Of a stretch of DNA of 64,000 nt, positions 24,513-57,073 are shown one piece after another. Source of the DNA: Brugia malayi. Taxonomy: Eukaryota > Nematoda > Chromadorea > Rhabditida > Onchocercidae. How positions within the stretch are numbered: position 1 is the first letter of the stretch; each line of letters opens with the position of its first letter. The DNA is taken from assembly GCF_000002995.4 (NCBI RefSeq), contig NW_025062479.1:2005721-2069720 (forward strand), read 5' to 3'. A program made the translations under genes and the position numbers. The notes under the pieces were generated by a model, which was given only the letters and a program-made list of their open reading frames with translations, was not told the origin of the DNA and made no database searches.

Positions 24513-27500
24513 TTCCTAAAAAATTTTTCGACAAATTTTGAGAATTATTGAATAAAAAAATTTGTTTTAAATTTTATAATTTAAAAAAAAAAAAAAAAAA
24601 AGGTGAAACATTATGTTCATGTTTATATATAGAACAAAAGAGGAAATTTTTTTATTGTTTTTTACATATCAAAATCACAAATTTATTCTGTAAATCTTAC
24701 AACATTTTTATTATCTTCAAATTTTATTAAGTTAATGTTTTTTTTATCATAAAATACTTTTACCTTCATTAACAATATCAGTTTGCGGTGTATTAATTCT
24801 TTTTTTTTTTTCCTTTACTGTTCTATTGCGCTGGTTATTCGTCCGTTTCATCTTGATCAAATCATTAATTTTATAGTAATACTAAATTTTTTAAATTCAA
24901 AAAAAAAATAATTGAAAGATTGAAAGTTAAGAAATTTAATTTGTAGCAAATTAAAATTCATTTTTTAAAGGAGGTTAAAAATTTGTTTTATTGACCCAAA
25001 AACATATAAGTACTCATTATCATGCCACTTAGTACTTTCACTTTCCTCACTTGTTTTTTTCTTTCATTTTTTTTTTGCTGCACTATTAATACTTTTGTCC
25101 CTAAAATCCATAAATTTAAAAAACTATTATTCTTGACAATGTACTTCGTAAAGTGAAGAAGCCCTTTTCTCGTTTCGTTTGCTTAACATTTTAATAAATT
25201 ACTGTTAAATAAATAGAGAAACTTTGATGTTTTAAATAAAGTTTCTATTATATGTTGTGATCAAAATTAAATTTAAGATGTTATCCATGACATATTGACT
25301 TAAACATTTCGAAAATTTTACAATTTCAATGATAGCAAAGTAATTTATTGTTTGGATATTAACAAACATTCGCAAATATCTATTGTTCATGAAAAAAAAA
25401 AAAAAAAAAAATCAATGTTTATTGTATTTTTTTTTTTTTTGTTATTTTTAGAAAATAAAGAAATTTATTTGCAAAATAAATGCAAAAATCTAACAATAAA
25501 TGGATGAAGTTTATTGACTAAGTTTTGTTAATTTTCATTAAAATTTCTCGATTGACAGTATTTTTCTGACAAGATAGCATAATTATCAATTTATTTCGAT
25601 GTTTATACCTTATGATATTTGCGAAAAAAGAAAAAAAAGCGGAAGGTTTTTAATTCTGAATAGGAAACTTGCATTTTTTTTTTTAAAAAATCATTATGAA
25701 AATGAAGTTTGTTCACTCTAAAAAAAAAAAAAAAAAATGGTTCAATAGATGTTGAAGTAAAATCAATATGAGCAAAAACTGATTGATATTTTTAAATTAT
25801 TCAAAATTTTAAACATTTAAAAATTTCAACAACCATTTTGATTCAGTGGTTTTATGTACAATTTTTTTGGAAAATTGCTTCAAATAGAAGCAACAAAATA
25901 GGAGAAATGGAATTATTTGTCAAATTTTGACTGATTAGTTATGTCAACTTGTAAGAAAAGTTTGACAAACTTTTTCTTTTTTCTTTTCTTCTATGGAAAT
26001 ACTTGATGATATGTACTATCAAATCAAACGAATTTGATTTTATCATTTGCATCAAACTTTATTGTTGGTTAACTGTAATATGTCAAATTTTTAAAGTTTT
26101 AAATCAATTTTATTATTTATATTAATATTTTGTTTATATTACATAGTTTCTGTTCACATTGATTGATTACAAAAAAAGTAAATAACAGCAATTGAAGTAT
26201 GATTGAACTTCAACTCAAATTTTTCAATAAATAAATATTATAAATTTAATTAGTAAATATTCATCGATGAAAATGTTTCAATTAAATTTCATGCAAAATA
26301 CTGATAATTTGAATTGTTGCGTTAAAGAACAATTCTAATGAAATGCTAAGTTTGTTTGTTTGTTTTTATTGTGGCATAAACTGCTGATAATTGAACTATT
26401 GCAAATTTGAAATTAATAAATAAGCTTAAAAAAAAAAAAAAAACAGTAACAACTAAATGATATGAATCTAATTTTTTTTTTTTTTAAAAAAAAAGGCTGA
26501 AGCTAACTTTAATTAGTTCAATAATAATATCACCAAGATTCAGAACTTTTTTTTTTTTGGCATTTAAGAGTTTTTTCTGTTCTATAATTAAGCTATGCAG
26601 AATGTCATAATTACGAAGAACGACTGCTATTGATGTTTGATGAAGCACCAAATTACTGCTAATAGCTAATATATTTGAATGCATTTATAAATCATCAATG
26701 GTTAATTATAAATTTCTCTTTCATCAAATTTTTGAACATAGAATTTGTTACTTTTATTTTGTTTTGTTTTCGATTTTTGTTTTTTGTCTTCCTTTTTTTT
26801 TCTTATTTAAATGGCTCAACGCTTCGATGTTAACTGCCTAATTCATCATTTGAAAAAATAGATTTCATCTAAATTAATCCACTTTTTTCGTTCGAATAAA
26901 TGCATAATTCATTTTCCAGATTTTCTCGATTGATGATAATCAGATGGTGCATTAAAATTTTTGTGATTAATTCATTGATTTCTCAAATTTTTTACCAATC
27001 AATTCCCATTATTATTGCTAATAATTTATTACCATTATCATTATTGCTAATATATTATTATTATTTTTTTTTTTTTACTATTGCTATCAAATTTTGATCT
27101 CACAAAAATTTTGCATTAATGTGAATGAATTAAAAATACTAAGAAATATTATGATTATTAAATGTAAAATTTATAATACCATTTATGCAATATTTCTGAT
27201 AATAAACAAGAACAAATGAATTAATTTGTAATTATTTATGTATGAATGAAGCAAACAAGTTAATTGTTAAATATTTACAATTATTTTTCACGCATGAGAT
27301 ATTCAATAATTAATTGGCTTGCGCTTTTTTTTTTTTCTTTTCATTTCAAAAATGTATTGTCATTATTTATGTTTCACTTTTTTTTCTCGTTTTTTACCTC
27401 TCTTCTTCTCTCCCTCTCTCTCTCTCTCTCTCTCTGTTCGTTTTTCCTCTTTCCCTCTATTAAATTGTATAACATTTGCATGTTTAACAAGAACTATAGT

Positions 27501-27632
27501 GAGAAACTATTATTGCTTGCAATACGGTTTGATATTTTTGATGAAAGAATTTTAACATATTAATTTTTAACTTATTAATAGTACGAATATAAAATGCAAT
27601 ATGAATGAAAATATAACTTAAAAGAGAAAATA

Positions 27633-27690
27633 ATCAAATTCATTTCATTTAAACATGACAGATCAAATTCATTTCATTTAAACATGACAA
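27633..27690. repeat. Near-perfect 29-bp tandem duplication
   Basis: Two adjacent copies, 27633-27661 and 27662-27690, beginning ATCAAATTCATTTC and differing only at the last base. It is intergenic. Confidence 0.9.
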
Positions 27691-28165
27691 AAATTTTATC
27701 AAATTATTTTCGTAAATTTATTTCATCGACAAAAAAAAAAAAAAAAAAAAAAATTGCCAACATTTGATAAATTTACTTATTATTATCATTTGTTAATTTA
27801 TTGCACAAAATACTTCAGTATATAAAATATATTTAAAAAAACACTGAGATAATTGAATTTATTATGTTATATATTACATATACATAAATACGCATTGTTT
27901 ATTCTTAATTGAATAAGTTAATTTATTAATTTTAAAGTAGTTTAAAGTTAGTTCATTTCATCCTTTCAGTATTCAATAAAAATATATTATTATTAATATT
28001 TTTTTTTTAATACAACTGCTTGTATCAAATTTCATTTATTGAAAAGCTTATATTAGTGAAAATTTTTAATTGCATGGTAAAAAAAAAAAAGTGGAGCAAA
28101 TTTTTCATACTTTTTGGTCCAAAAAAAAAAAAAAAAAATTACTCAATTTCATTTTTTCACATCGT

Positions 28166-28201
28166 AGAGAGAAAGAGAAAGAAAGAGAGAGAGAGAGAGA
28201 G
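28166..28201. repeat. Purine (GA)n tract
   Basis: A GAGA/GAAA-rich tract ending in about seven consecutive GA units. A related tract lies at 28555-28596, and a (CT)n tract, its reverse complement type, at about 27410-27434. GAGA tracts can be promoter elements, but nothing here shows use. Confidence 0.85.
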
Positions 28202-29249
28202 GAAGAAAATAGGGGTTGAATAACTTTTTGTTTGAATACTTTTTTCTTCTTTATTTTGGATTAATTTTATTCCATTTTTTTTTCTCACAAAAATTATCAT
28301 AGAATTTTATGTGTTGAAATGAAAAAGAATAATTTTAATGAATTAATTACAAACTAATATTGTAAAAAATTTACTTAATAAATTAATTTATAGTGGAAAC
28401 AATTAATGTGACAAACACATAGTAACTATTCCATTTAATATATATTTATCCATCTCGTACACTACTATTTGACCGATGTACGTTTTCACGAAAATCCAAA
28501 TAATAGTACATATATTTGTCTAACTTCATATGCATAGATTTTCTGAGAAAAAATAGAAAGAGAGAGAGAAAGGGAAAGAGAAAGAAAGAAAGAAAACCTT
28601 TACAATATTATCTGACTAAATTTCATCGATTTGAATTAATTCACTAACCAAACTAACTCAATGATTGGTTTTGGCTTTAGATAATCTGCTAATAAATTCA
28701 TAATCTTTTATTCGAAATTTATTTAAAATTTTTGAAAATTTATTTCTATCTTTGATAGTGGCCATTTCACTCATGAATACATATCTATTCAAAACAAACT
28801 TAATGAAAAATGAATGATAACAATTAATCAGCAAAGAAACAGGAAGACTTAGAAGAGATGAGGAGTTCAAAATGATAATTCAGTCAAGATATAAGTTTAG
28901 GATTTATTATTTCTCCTTGTTTTGTTTTGTTTTTCTATATACTAAAAATAAACTTTGTTTTTGAATTTTCTGTTTTAGCAAAATTTCTTAGCACATGCTT
29001 CGAATCTTATTCGTCCACCAAATCAAATCTAATGATTGTATGTGTGAAATTCTTGATTCAATGGATAGAAGTTAAATTATAATAAATTTAATCTATTACA
29101 TAAGCTTAAAATAGACAATCAGTACAGCCTTTTCATTTGGTTCGCTAAAAAGTTTTCAATTCAACAAATCGATGTGCATTTCTCTTGATTAAGAATTTTG
29201 TTTCTTTCAAATAGGAAAAAAAGGAAGGAAAAGCGCAACATTTTTCATC

Positions 29250-29280
<31 letters not shown>

Positions 29281-31504
29281 GTTTTAATAAATTGAAATAA
29301 GCGAGAAATTTCCACATTTTAATTGACAAAAAAAAAAAAAAGATCCAAATAAAATTAGCACAGTTAAACGGGAAAGAGAAAATCATCACATCAAAAATTT
29401 GTGGATTACATCATTTAATTTAAGTAATACATTTAAAATTATATTGCTTCAGCAAAAAAAAAAAAAAAAAAACGAATTGTTTAACACCCATTGCATTAAA
29501 GTTTGTTTTATTCACATATATATATATAAATTCGTGTATATGAATTAAAATAGAAACATTTAGGTCACAAAATTATTGCGTAGTTCATATTTACTTATTT
29601 ATTTACTAGCTTATTTATGTTATTTAATTGTTTGTTAAATTATTTATACGTCCATGCATTTTTAAATAACACATGTTGCAAATTTTTTTTTTACTTTGAT
29701 AGCTATGATATTTGATTATATGTTGAAATTAAATGATGTAAAATTTAACTGAACATTCATATTTATGAATATACAAAAAAAGAAAAAAAAAAAAGAAAGA
29801 AAGGAAGAAAAAATAAAGGAAAAAAATAGCAGTAAAATTTTGCCATTTTTAAATAGTAGTAAAATAAATCCGTAAATGTATTAATAAAAATTTGTTGAAA
29901 ATTTTTTGGATAAAATAGATGGGAGAATTTCATTTGTTTTAATAATTTTAGCTAAAATTTAAAATCTTAATCTTATAATATAACAAAATAACATGATTAT
30001 ATTCATGTTTATTTTATGTTTACTTTAGCTTCTCCTCCTTCTTCAATTCATCAATTTGGAAACGATTAGGTAACTGATAAGTTTTAGAATAAAACGAAAG
30101 AGAAGAAAGCACATTGAAAAGATATGTAGCGAACATACACACATACACATACACGTATATATAAACATAAGTATTATATAAACACTTATACGAACAGTTT
30201 GGTTAATTGACAATTTTCATTATGGTTGAAATGAAAATGTATATTTTTCCTTTTCCTTTCGCTTCCTTTTTTTATTTTTAATAATTTAAATGCTTTTATA
30301 AATGGACCATTTGGTAGGAAAGATATCAACAAATTTTTGTGTAAAAAAAAAAAAAAAAAAAAAGAAAGGAAGAAACTGAAGTTAGCATTTCGTATGCTTA
30401 AGTTTTCGTTTTTTTTTTTTTTGCTCCCACTTCCTTTCTTCATTTCCTTATGTTTTGTGAGAGAAGTGGGATATTCTTGATACATTCATTGTATGCATTT
30501 AATATAAGCTTTCTTAGCGATCCGAAAAATTCTCGATATCAAACTATTAATGTTAAGAAATAATCCTTTCTTTTCTTTTCTTTTTTTCTCCCTCTCTCTT
30601 TCTTTTCAAATCCATTCTTCTCTTTCAAAATTAAAACGAATAAATAAATTCAAGTTTTTACGTAATAAAAATTATATTTTAATTATTATTGTTATTATTA
30701 TATAATGTGTGTAATAAAATAGGAAAAAGTAAATTAATTTCTTCTGATAAGCTGACATTCGTTGTTTTCTTATTTTGAAAAACATTTCAAATTTAATTAT
30801 AGCAAAAAATAAATAATGAAAGATAAAAATAAAAACAGAAATGAAATGAAATATCTGTTATCAGTATAATGGAAATAATTTATGAATAATGTTTGAAAAA
30901 TAAGAGAGAGAGAAAGAGAGAGGGATATCAAATAAATCCACATGAATGATAAGTTACAACGTAACTCATTTTATACCTCTCTTTCTTCTCTTACTCCTTC
31001 TATATCTTCTTCATCCTCTCTAAAAGCTGATCATCATTATTATCAGAGGGAGAAGGAGAAGAAAATGAAGAAATGGAGGAGGGCCAATATGAAAATCAAA
31101 GAAGTCTTACGGGAAGGGTTACAGGCAAGAAATATGAGAGAATAGGGATCATTTTCAATTATTTCATTTTTATGAAAAAGGTTGGAAGAATTTCGATTTA
31201 AACAGTTATTATTTCCTGGTACTTTTATCCGATGTCTTCAGCGTTTCGATTAGTGGTATCAAGATTATCGAATAATCAATTATTATTATTATCATATTTT
31301 CTGTCGCTTCTTTCAACAAGAAACCATTTAAGTACGATTATTAAATTTTCTGGATTATAATCTTATTATTATCATCTATTATCTACAACGCTTAATTTTA
31401 CTACTTCTTATCAATTTTCACTTCCTGTTGGCATCGTAAAAGAAATAAACGAAGCAAAATTGAAAAGAAAAAAAAAAAAGGAAAAAAAAAGGGAAGGAAA
31501 GAAA

Positions 31505-37209
<5,705 letters not shown>

Positions 37210-39219
37210 TCCATTGATCTAAAGACATCAAATGTATCCACTTCTTTTATCCATTTCATAACTGTTATTTACAATGTTGCTTTTTTTTTTTTCATTTTTC
37301 CATTTTCTTTGACACTTTAAATATCAAAATGAAAAGATAAGTCCATCACAACTATAATTTTTATGTTTGTGCTATAATGATCAATAGATTGCTGCTACGT
37401 AAGCATTCTTTCGGAAACAACTTAGGTACCTGAATTTCATTAATAAACAAGATAACAAAATTTTACAATCGCTCAATCAGATCAAGAACTCCGTCGTCTA
37501 TTTTATTTGATAACCTATTCAATTGGTATTTTTAACTTATTAGGTCTTTCAAGACAAATACAAAAATACAAAATTATTATATCACAAATGGATGATTTAT
37601 TTGGTTAACACAATACATGTATGATAAACACATTGTCATCCTCCATACTCAACCAGAGAAAATTTGAAAATAACATAATCACAAGTATCATTGGGTATTA
37701 TGAAAATAGAAAATAGGCAGTGAACAGTGCAAAGAAGTAGCTAATATTTTCATGAATACCATTTTCACTTCTGAATTCAGCTGGAAAAATTGAAATGAGA
37801 AACATCAAATCTATTACATTTAGAAAGCGAATCTCAGAGAAACTTCGTGGGACCATTCAGACATGTGACATACTGATCAAATAAACTAACAAATTTTACT
37901 GAAAGAATTAAATATAGCAAATATGAAGTTTTTTGACTCTAAAAATGCAAAGGAATTAATGCAGTTCAATTTAAAATTTGAACAAACTTTAATTACCCTT
38001 CAGGAGAATGGAATAAGTTCCAATGTGAACGTAATAATAATTTACAGATAATATGTATTAAAAAGGATATCAATCAACGGATAAAACATATTTCTCGATT
38101 AATGCAGTTTCGGACAATCTATTAAGCGTATACTCATTCAATCAAAGACGAAGATAAACAATGGATGGCAATTCATACAGTTTTTAGGTAAAGCTAATAA
38201 TGGTAAGAATCTTATAAGCCTCCGTTTATAATTCCTAAACCGGAATGAACAATGAAATCAGAAAAGGAAAACAACAGCCCAGATCAAAAGCGCATGCAGC
38301 AAAAAGAAAACACTGAAATGACCAAATTCCAGACTAAATAATCGGAGAGAAAAAAGCTGAAAGACCAACTGTTAACAAGGCCAAATAATCGAGCAATAAG
38401 GGAAAAACAGATGAATATTATAATGACAAGTCTCTTTAAAGTATTTTACACCGAAGCGTTCAGCAATCGGATAAAACGGATGATAAATTTTTTTGTATTA
38501 CTCGGCACAAGATCAAAATAATGCTAATATTTTGCTCGGAACATTTCACAACAGTATTATGATACACGATTTCATAATTTGATAAGAATTGTTCTTTGTA
38601 CCAAAAACATGTATGCAAATGAGAAAAATCACTTACAATATGAAAAGATAAATAAAAGACAATGAAAACAAAGCAATTATAAACTATTATTTCACTTTCA
38701 GTGTTAATAAGTTAACAACGAAAGGAACTAGTCAATAAGCACAACACATAATTGGTTGTCATGTAAATTATAAAATATGAAAAAATTTAAAAGTGTTGTG
38801 CTCGGAACTTACTAGCAGAGTTATTCAACATATGTTGAATGTAGAAAAAAAAAAAAAAAAACTATAAAGCACAAAAATATTTGAGCAGATAGAAATCTGA
38901 AGAAGCAACATGAAAACATAATTTTCCTGAAAAAAAAATGGAACCAGTTTACAAAAGACATGAATTCCAATATGTAAAAATTACGGTATTTTATACGCAG
39001 ATTAATTTTAACACCTTTATGCAAGATTTAGAGCATCCAGCCGACTAATTTGAAATCTAGCATATCTGACAGTAACAAATGGTTAATCGGTGCAAGATTT
39101 ACACAATATTCAAGGAAATACAGTAAGAAAACATGGATTCGACACATTAACATGATATTATGAAGTGAATCCCAAGTAATGCCGGAATGACAAATCTGAA
39201 AGCAGTAACCTTTAATGAC
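37210..39219. other. Convergent intergenic region between the Clc-like and CBL genes
   Basis: About 2 kb, with fewer homopolymers than neighbouring spacers and no supportable ORF. Most of it is probably 3' UTR of the two converging genes. An AATAAA at 37442-37447 lies about 235 bases past the Clc-like stop and is a candidate polyadenylation signal. Confidence 0.55.
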
Positions 39220-42200
39220 CTATGTTTGACCATTAATCACAGCAGTGTTCACATATTGTAATCCCTCATAATTCGACTTCCCGCCGGAAGTTACCACATT
39301 CACATATGATGACCCTTCTGTCGTTGTTGGTGCTAACACTTTCAACTGTGAAGTGCTATTCGGTATAGCATCCTGGAACTACACCCAAAAGTATTAAAAT
39401 CGTCGAAAATTTGGTGTTAACAAACTCTTCGTCTTACCAAATCTGGAAATTTCCCTATTTGTCCATGCTATTCCTTCAATTTGAAGAAAAACAAACATTT
39501 CTAGTTTGATCAAGTTTTCCCTCATTATGTGTTGACATGTTATTGTTGCTTGCTATAGGAACATCGAAGATCAACTGCTTGTGTGTTACAGATGGACTAT
39601 TGCCAGCTGAAGATGAATCATAACGAGGAGGTAATGGAGGTGCTCGTCGAGGTGGCACAGCTTCACTCCTCGGTGGCCATGACTGCCGCTAGAAACAATT
39701 TTTTTCAATAATTATCTTACATCTTTAGTTCGGAATAATTCTAAATTCTGAAAAATGTGTAGATGAAAACATTTAATAGTGAGTGTGAAAGAATCTATTC
39801 ACAAAATTATGGAATCAAAACAAAAACACGAAAATGACTCACCACATTCTTAACAGTGCTTTTCTCAATAATCGTTTCATAACCAAGTTTTTTATTAGCT
39901 TCTATCGGATCAAATGAATCGATAATGATTCTCTCCGTACCTTTAATCTCACAGCGACAGAACGGACATGTACCACCACCATCTGATTCCTACAATAATC
40001 CAGAGGTGGTACATATATCCGGAATAAAAGCGTATGTTAGATAATAAATGCAGCAAATAAGTAAACAACAACAAATATCATTTAATAAAAAAAAATTAAA
40101 ATCAATCTTTGAGGAGTAAATAAGATTTCATAATAATATAATACTAAGTGAAAACTGCAACTGTTTTTTCGATGTACCAAACTATTCGCACCATAATTAA
40201 AGAGACCATTACACTTGGACCTCACACTCTTGAAATAGGAAATAATAACCTGCCAGCTCTGCAAACAAGGTGTACAAAGCAAGTGGCCACATGGTTCCAA
40301 CTTGACATTTTTATTATTTTCTGCACAAATTTTGCACATCTCAAATGTGGTACCCATCTCACAATAAATCTGATATTGCTCTGGAGTCACCTAAAAATCA
40401 AAAGTCTTGCTAGACAACTTTAACGCTAATCAGAATACACACAAATATAATATAGCCCAATTAGTAAAAATTAAAAAACTTGAATATGATCTCAAAACGA
40501 CTTTGACGATACCTGCTTACCTTAACACGACCTTCCGGACTTGGCTGCAAGGCATGACTTAAGTCTGGGTTGGTTGGTCTTCCATCCGGGAAACGATAAC
40601 TAAAAAGACATGTTGTAAAATCAAAGCAACCCAAACGACAAGGGATTTTAAGAAAAGTATGAAAATTTTGCTGAGAAATTTTATGCTAAACTTGATATGA
40701 ATGAAAAGATTAAATATGAAGTTAAAGTAATGGTCTCCTACAATATCAATAGAACGAAAGAACCACTTACAATCCTTCTCGACTTCCATCAACCAAAGCT
40801 TGTATGAGTGACTTATTTTGTGGTATTGTTTGGTAAATTTTACCATCAGGAGCAACATAACCAACAGCCCACTGTCCAAGACGTGTACAGCTCAGGCGGA
40901 ACACATAGCTAGAAAACAAACAATAAATACTCTAGTGAGTATAACAGTTCCAGCCAAAAACATCGGTTGATGGAATTTATAATACAAGAAATGAAGGAAA
41001 GAACCTTCCAGGCTTGTTACTATATTTCTGAAGCTTTTGTTTCACTTCATCATATGTCAGAAAGGCAACATATCCGGGATGAGTTACTGCAAGTAGCTGC
41101 CAATTGTGCAACAGCGTATTCCACGGTTGGAAGAGTCTGAAATTCAGTACATAACTCGGTCACTATAGTTATCCAGTATATAACTCGATCACTTTTTTTT
41201 TTTTTTTTTTCATCTATAGAATTTCATGAAAAAAAAAAAGAAAAACATATTACCACGTAGCAAATATTTTATCAAAAACTAAAAGGCATAATTTAAGCAC
41301 ATAATCACTATAGTTAGACTTCACATATGAATCAGTATAAATAGAAACAAAAAGAGATAAACCTTGTAAATACGTCGAATTCGAAATTCGAAATATGCTC
41401 ATTAACGGTAAGGTCAATGGTAGTCTTCAAAGCAAGAGTTTCTAAACCGGTATTAAGTCTATGAACTTTGCTTAATGCAATTCGAAATTCGAACCATGGT
41501 ACGGTAGTCCTGAAAAACGGAAGTTTTTGCATTTTTCAATTTTATATCAGATAATCCAATTCTCTGTGCTGAAACAACAATTTGACAAATAATATCACAA
41601 AAAATGGTTACTTGATGCCAAATGATTCCCTCCAAAATGCATCCGCTTCTTTTTTGGTGATACGAAAGTTTTCACCAATAAAATGTCCATCCGGAAATTC
41701 AGCTTTAAGCTCTGCTAGCATGTGCGAAAAGATCAGTGAAAGTTTGGTAAGATTACGTCGTGCTGCTGATCTTTCATCGTAAATCCTTTCACGATCTTCT
41801 TTGAATAATTTCATTGTCTGTAAGAAAAAATGACATTCACGCTAACGGGAAATGTAAAGCGAACAATTACAAGTATTCAAATTAATAAAAGCAAGTAACC
41901 CTAAAGTAAGTAGATTTCATTACAGAAAGTATAAAAGAGAAAACATTAATATGAGAACCTGCTTGCATTTTGACTGCACGTTCTCCAGGAATAATACTAA
42001 ATATGTATTGTCTTTCAACACATTTGGGTTCTTGGATATGATGGTAGATAACTGATGATAAGTATCGGGGAGTATATCAAGTATAAAAGGTGGTGAATTT
42101 TTAAGATTTAGACGCGGCTGTTGACAGTGCTTGACAACAGTATCCATCAATTTAAACGTTTTTTCAACCAGCCGACGATCCTATAATTATAACTCAAAAA

Positions 42201-42640
42201 ACCAAAAAAATTTAAAGAAATGTTCCAAAAACACAGTCTAATCTTATCAGGAGAAAAAAAAAAAACTGACGACACTGCAGAAAAAAGTCGAAATACCCTA
42301 TTTTCTTTGTCTCTAGATTATTATCCTATTAAAAAATGATTATTATGAAGCTATCCTTTTTCCTCGAAAATTTTCACGGCAAAAATCACGTCGAGACAAG
42401 CCGAGGACGAAAAAAGAAAGATTTTTCACAATAAAAGAAAATGCATGAAATTGAATGAAGAAACCACAGACGAAAAATATCAACAGAGAGATGTGATGAT
42501 ACCTGAATTTGCATCATGTTGGAAGGTCCAGCCACCGTATCACTTCGTCCATTGTAACTGTGCAAAATAGAAACTGCGCCACCGCTAACAATTTCATGAA
42601 TTTTATTCAATATGGAGGAAGCAAAACCGCTCACAGCCAT
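39220..42640 (-). CDS. sli-1: CBL-family E3 ubiquitin ligase
   Basis: Adaptor E3 ligase that binds phosphotyrosine on activated receptor kinases and ubiquitinates them; SLI-1 restrains LET-23 EGFR signalling in C. elegans. Exons, 5' to 3': 42503-42640, 41959-42180, 41612-41817, 41364-41509, 41005-41136, 40771-40908, 40521-40599, 40250-40390, 39843-39989, 39497-39688, 39220-39378; about 566 aa. The tyrosine-kinase-binding module is complete: four-helix bundle ([15 protein letters not shown] onwards), EF-hand region ([20 protein letters not shown]) and SH2 with the phosphotyrosine-binding arginine in [11 protein letters not shown]. The linker [14 protein letters not shown] leads into a RING finger ([24 protein letters not shown]) with all eight zinc ligands. 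The tail is proline-rich ([11 protein letters not shown]). The last exon ([11 protein letters not shown] to VINGQT) joins in phase 0; read-through of exon 10 would instead end at a stop at 39476. No UBA domain was seen. Confidence 0.95.
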
Positions 42641-44685
42641 TTGGTGAGCAAAATTAGGTTGACGAATATATTTTCCAGATTCCTATTTCTGAACAAATCA
42701 TAATTGTTTTTTTGTCATTGTAACTTGACAGATAAACGCCACCATTAGCAATCAAATCTTTTGGAAGTGTTAGTCAAAAAATCGTATTCAGTAATTAATT
42801 AAAATTCGACTACTGAAATAAACATCTCAAAACGAAGAATTTTGAAATCCTGAAAAGTGGTTATTAAAAATTAAATCGCATAATGTTTCAATATATATCA
42901 ATAAGAGTACTCTTTGCATTACGTAGCTCTCACTTTGAATAAAAGTTTTGCCAAAAGCTAAATACCGTAACCCCTTCCGGTAAAATCCAAGAATGATTGT
43001 TCCCTACCTTCCACTCTATCCCAGTAATAATCCTAACAAAACTTCCAACAATCATGTCAACATAGCCAACAACCATCGCTGACAACATTTAATGCAGCCC
43101 ACAGCCACACACATTTTAATCCACATGATGTGTTGAGAGTTTAACTTATTGGTGTACACTTTTTTTTTTTTGTTCCGGATTTTGAACGGATAGACTGTGA
43201 AATGTATGTGGTGGTAGTGCAGCCGGAAATAAAGCAATAGAGCTTTCCGAAAGTAAGAGAAAGAAAGAGGGAAAGTATAGTAACAATTCTCTTTAGTATA
43301 AAGAGAAAGAAATATTTAAGCGAGAAGTGACAGAGAAAGTGGTTGTGAATAGCAAAAGACAATGGTATATGTAATAGATTGAGAAAGGTTTTTTTTTTAA
43401 AAAAAAAAAAGAAAAAAGAATGTGCAGTAATTGAGAGACGCATGTGGAAGCGAACAGAAAATGCCTTGTAAAATTTAGTTTGAGTGGTGATACGTGAATA
43501 ATTACCTTCAATATGATAAGAAAATTTCAGTTGTTATAACAGATGCAATATATGTATCGTTTTCATAAATTCTTAGAAATATTTCACTTTTATTTTTGTT
43601 TTTGTTTTTGCCTTTTCTTTTATTATTATTGTTATTGCAGAAGTTGAGAGCGAAAATAGGTGGAGTTGTTGTTGTTTTTGGATAAACGGCAAAAAAATTT
43701 TAACAGAATCTCATCATATTTATTAAATTAGTTCATCAAATTTATCTGTTTTTATTTTCGAATATATTTGGTAAATCATTTGAATGTTTTGTCGTGGATC
43801 TCCAAATTTAATCAAATTCTCTTAATACTTACATTTTTTTTTTTTTTCGTAGGTGGGAGTTCTACGTGTGTTCCGATACCCAGAAAGCAATAGCTCTAAA
43901 ATAGTGGTATAAATTGGTGTTAAAATGGACTGCTATTTATGTTTTTAAAAATTAAAAACATAAATTTTAAATATGTGGTGATTGAAATAGAAAATAGGAT
44001 TACATTCAAGACTCTCAGTACTTTTTATTATTTTCACATCATTCTTTTTTTAATGGTATAGAGACTTGATGAGGGTTATTATCTACGCCAAAATCAGTGC
44101 CTTGATGATGGTAGGCAAGCCAACGAATGATTAGCTTTAGGGGAAGCTTTATTAAAATCATCATGTACAGATTTCTCTCCTCTTAATTGGTTTGAATTAG
44201 ACTTGAATTGATGTATGGTTTTCCTGGAATTTGAGTTTAAATTTAAATGAATTTTGTTCCACGATATTTGGGATTTCGATACATAAGGAACCAGAACAAA
44301 AATGAACCTAATATAAATGAAAATTATAGATTTGCAGATTAGAATTATTTAGAATTTTGCAGTTTTTATTGCTTTCTTCACTTTTATTTTCCAAATTTCT
44401 TTTCTTATCCTCGTAATTTTCTGTCTCTGAAATTGTAGCTAACACATCGTGATTGAAGGAATATTTTGTTGAGACGAAAAAAAGGATAAAGAAAAAGTGA
44501 ATGAAATCATTTGAACAACACAGGTGAAAGATAATTTTTGCTATCAAAATTGGCAGTACTGAGAAACGTTTAAATGAAATAATTCAGGGAAATTATCACA
44601 TAGTATTATACGACTAGTAGTCAGTTGTGTGTTGAAATTTTTTTTTTAATTATTACAGATGTGGAGAAATTCGTAAAAAGACAGG
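42641..44685. other. Divergent promoter region of CBL and class II PI3K
   Basis: About 2 kb between two genes that point away from each other. It contains a purine tract near 43250-43350 (GAGAAAGAAAGAGGG), T/A runs, and an acceptor-like ATTACAG at about 44658, 27 bases before the PI3K ATG, which could be a trans-splice site. No coding sequence was recognised. Confidence 0.6.
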
Positions 44686-57013
<12,328 letters not shown>

Positions 57014-57073
57014 ATATGCTTTTTTGAGGTGGATTTGTTGTTCACTTTTAAATTAAGAAAAAATGAGCCGATT

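Larger units (their letters stand above)
22592..31504. other. Long intergenic region without supportable genes
   Basis: About 8.9 kb upstream of both the FAT-4-like gene and the Clc-like gene. It consists of very AT-rich DNA with frequent A and T runs of 12-22 bases, purine or pyrimidine tracts (27410-27434, 28166-28201, 28555-28596, 30903-30925), a minisatellite (24357-24512) and a 29-bp tandem duplication (27633-27690). Small ORFs at 26484-26684 (-), 28658-28870 (-) and 30942-31145 (+) show no recognisable family. It may hold promoters, distal enhancers or undetected non-coding RNAs. Confidence 0.55.

Noticed and set aside
26484..26684. 66-aa minus-strand ORF (MHSNILAISSNLVLHQ...)
   Set aside because: Mildly protein-like, but ends in Lys and Phe runs from homopolymers, with no partner exon or recognisable family.
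28658..28870. 70-aa minus-strand ORF (MNSSSLLSLPVSLL...)
   Set aside because: Isolated in the gene desert, with no splice partners and no recognised domain; evidence too thin to call.
30942..31145. 67-aa plus-strand ORF rich in Ser then Lys/Arg
   Set aside because: Composition follows a local pyrimidine-then-purine bias. I could not join it in phase to the Clc-like gene.
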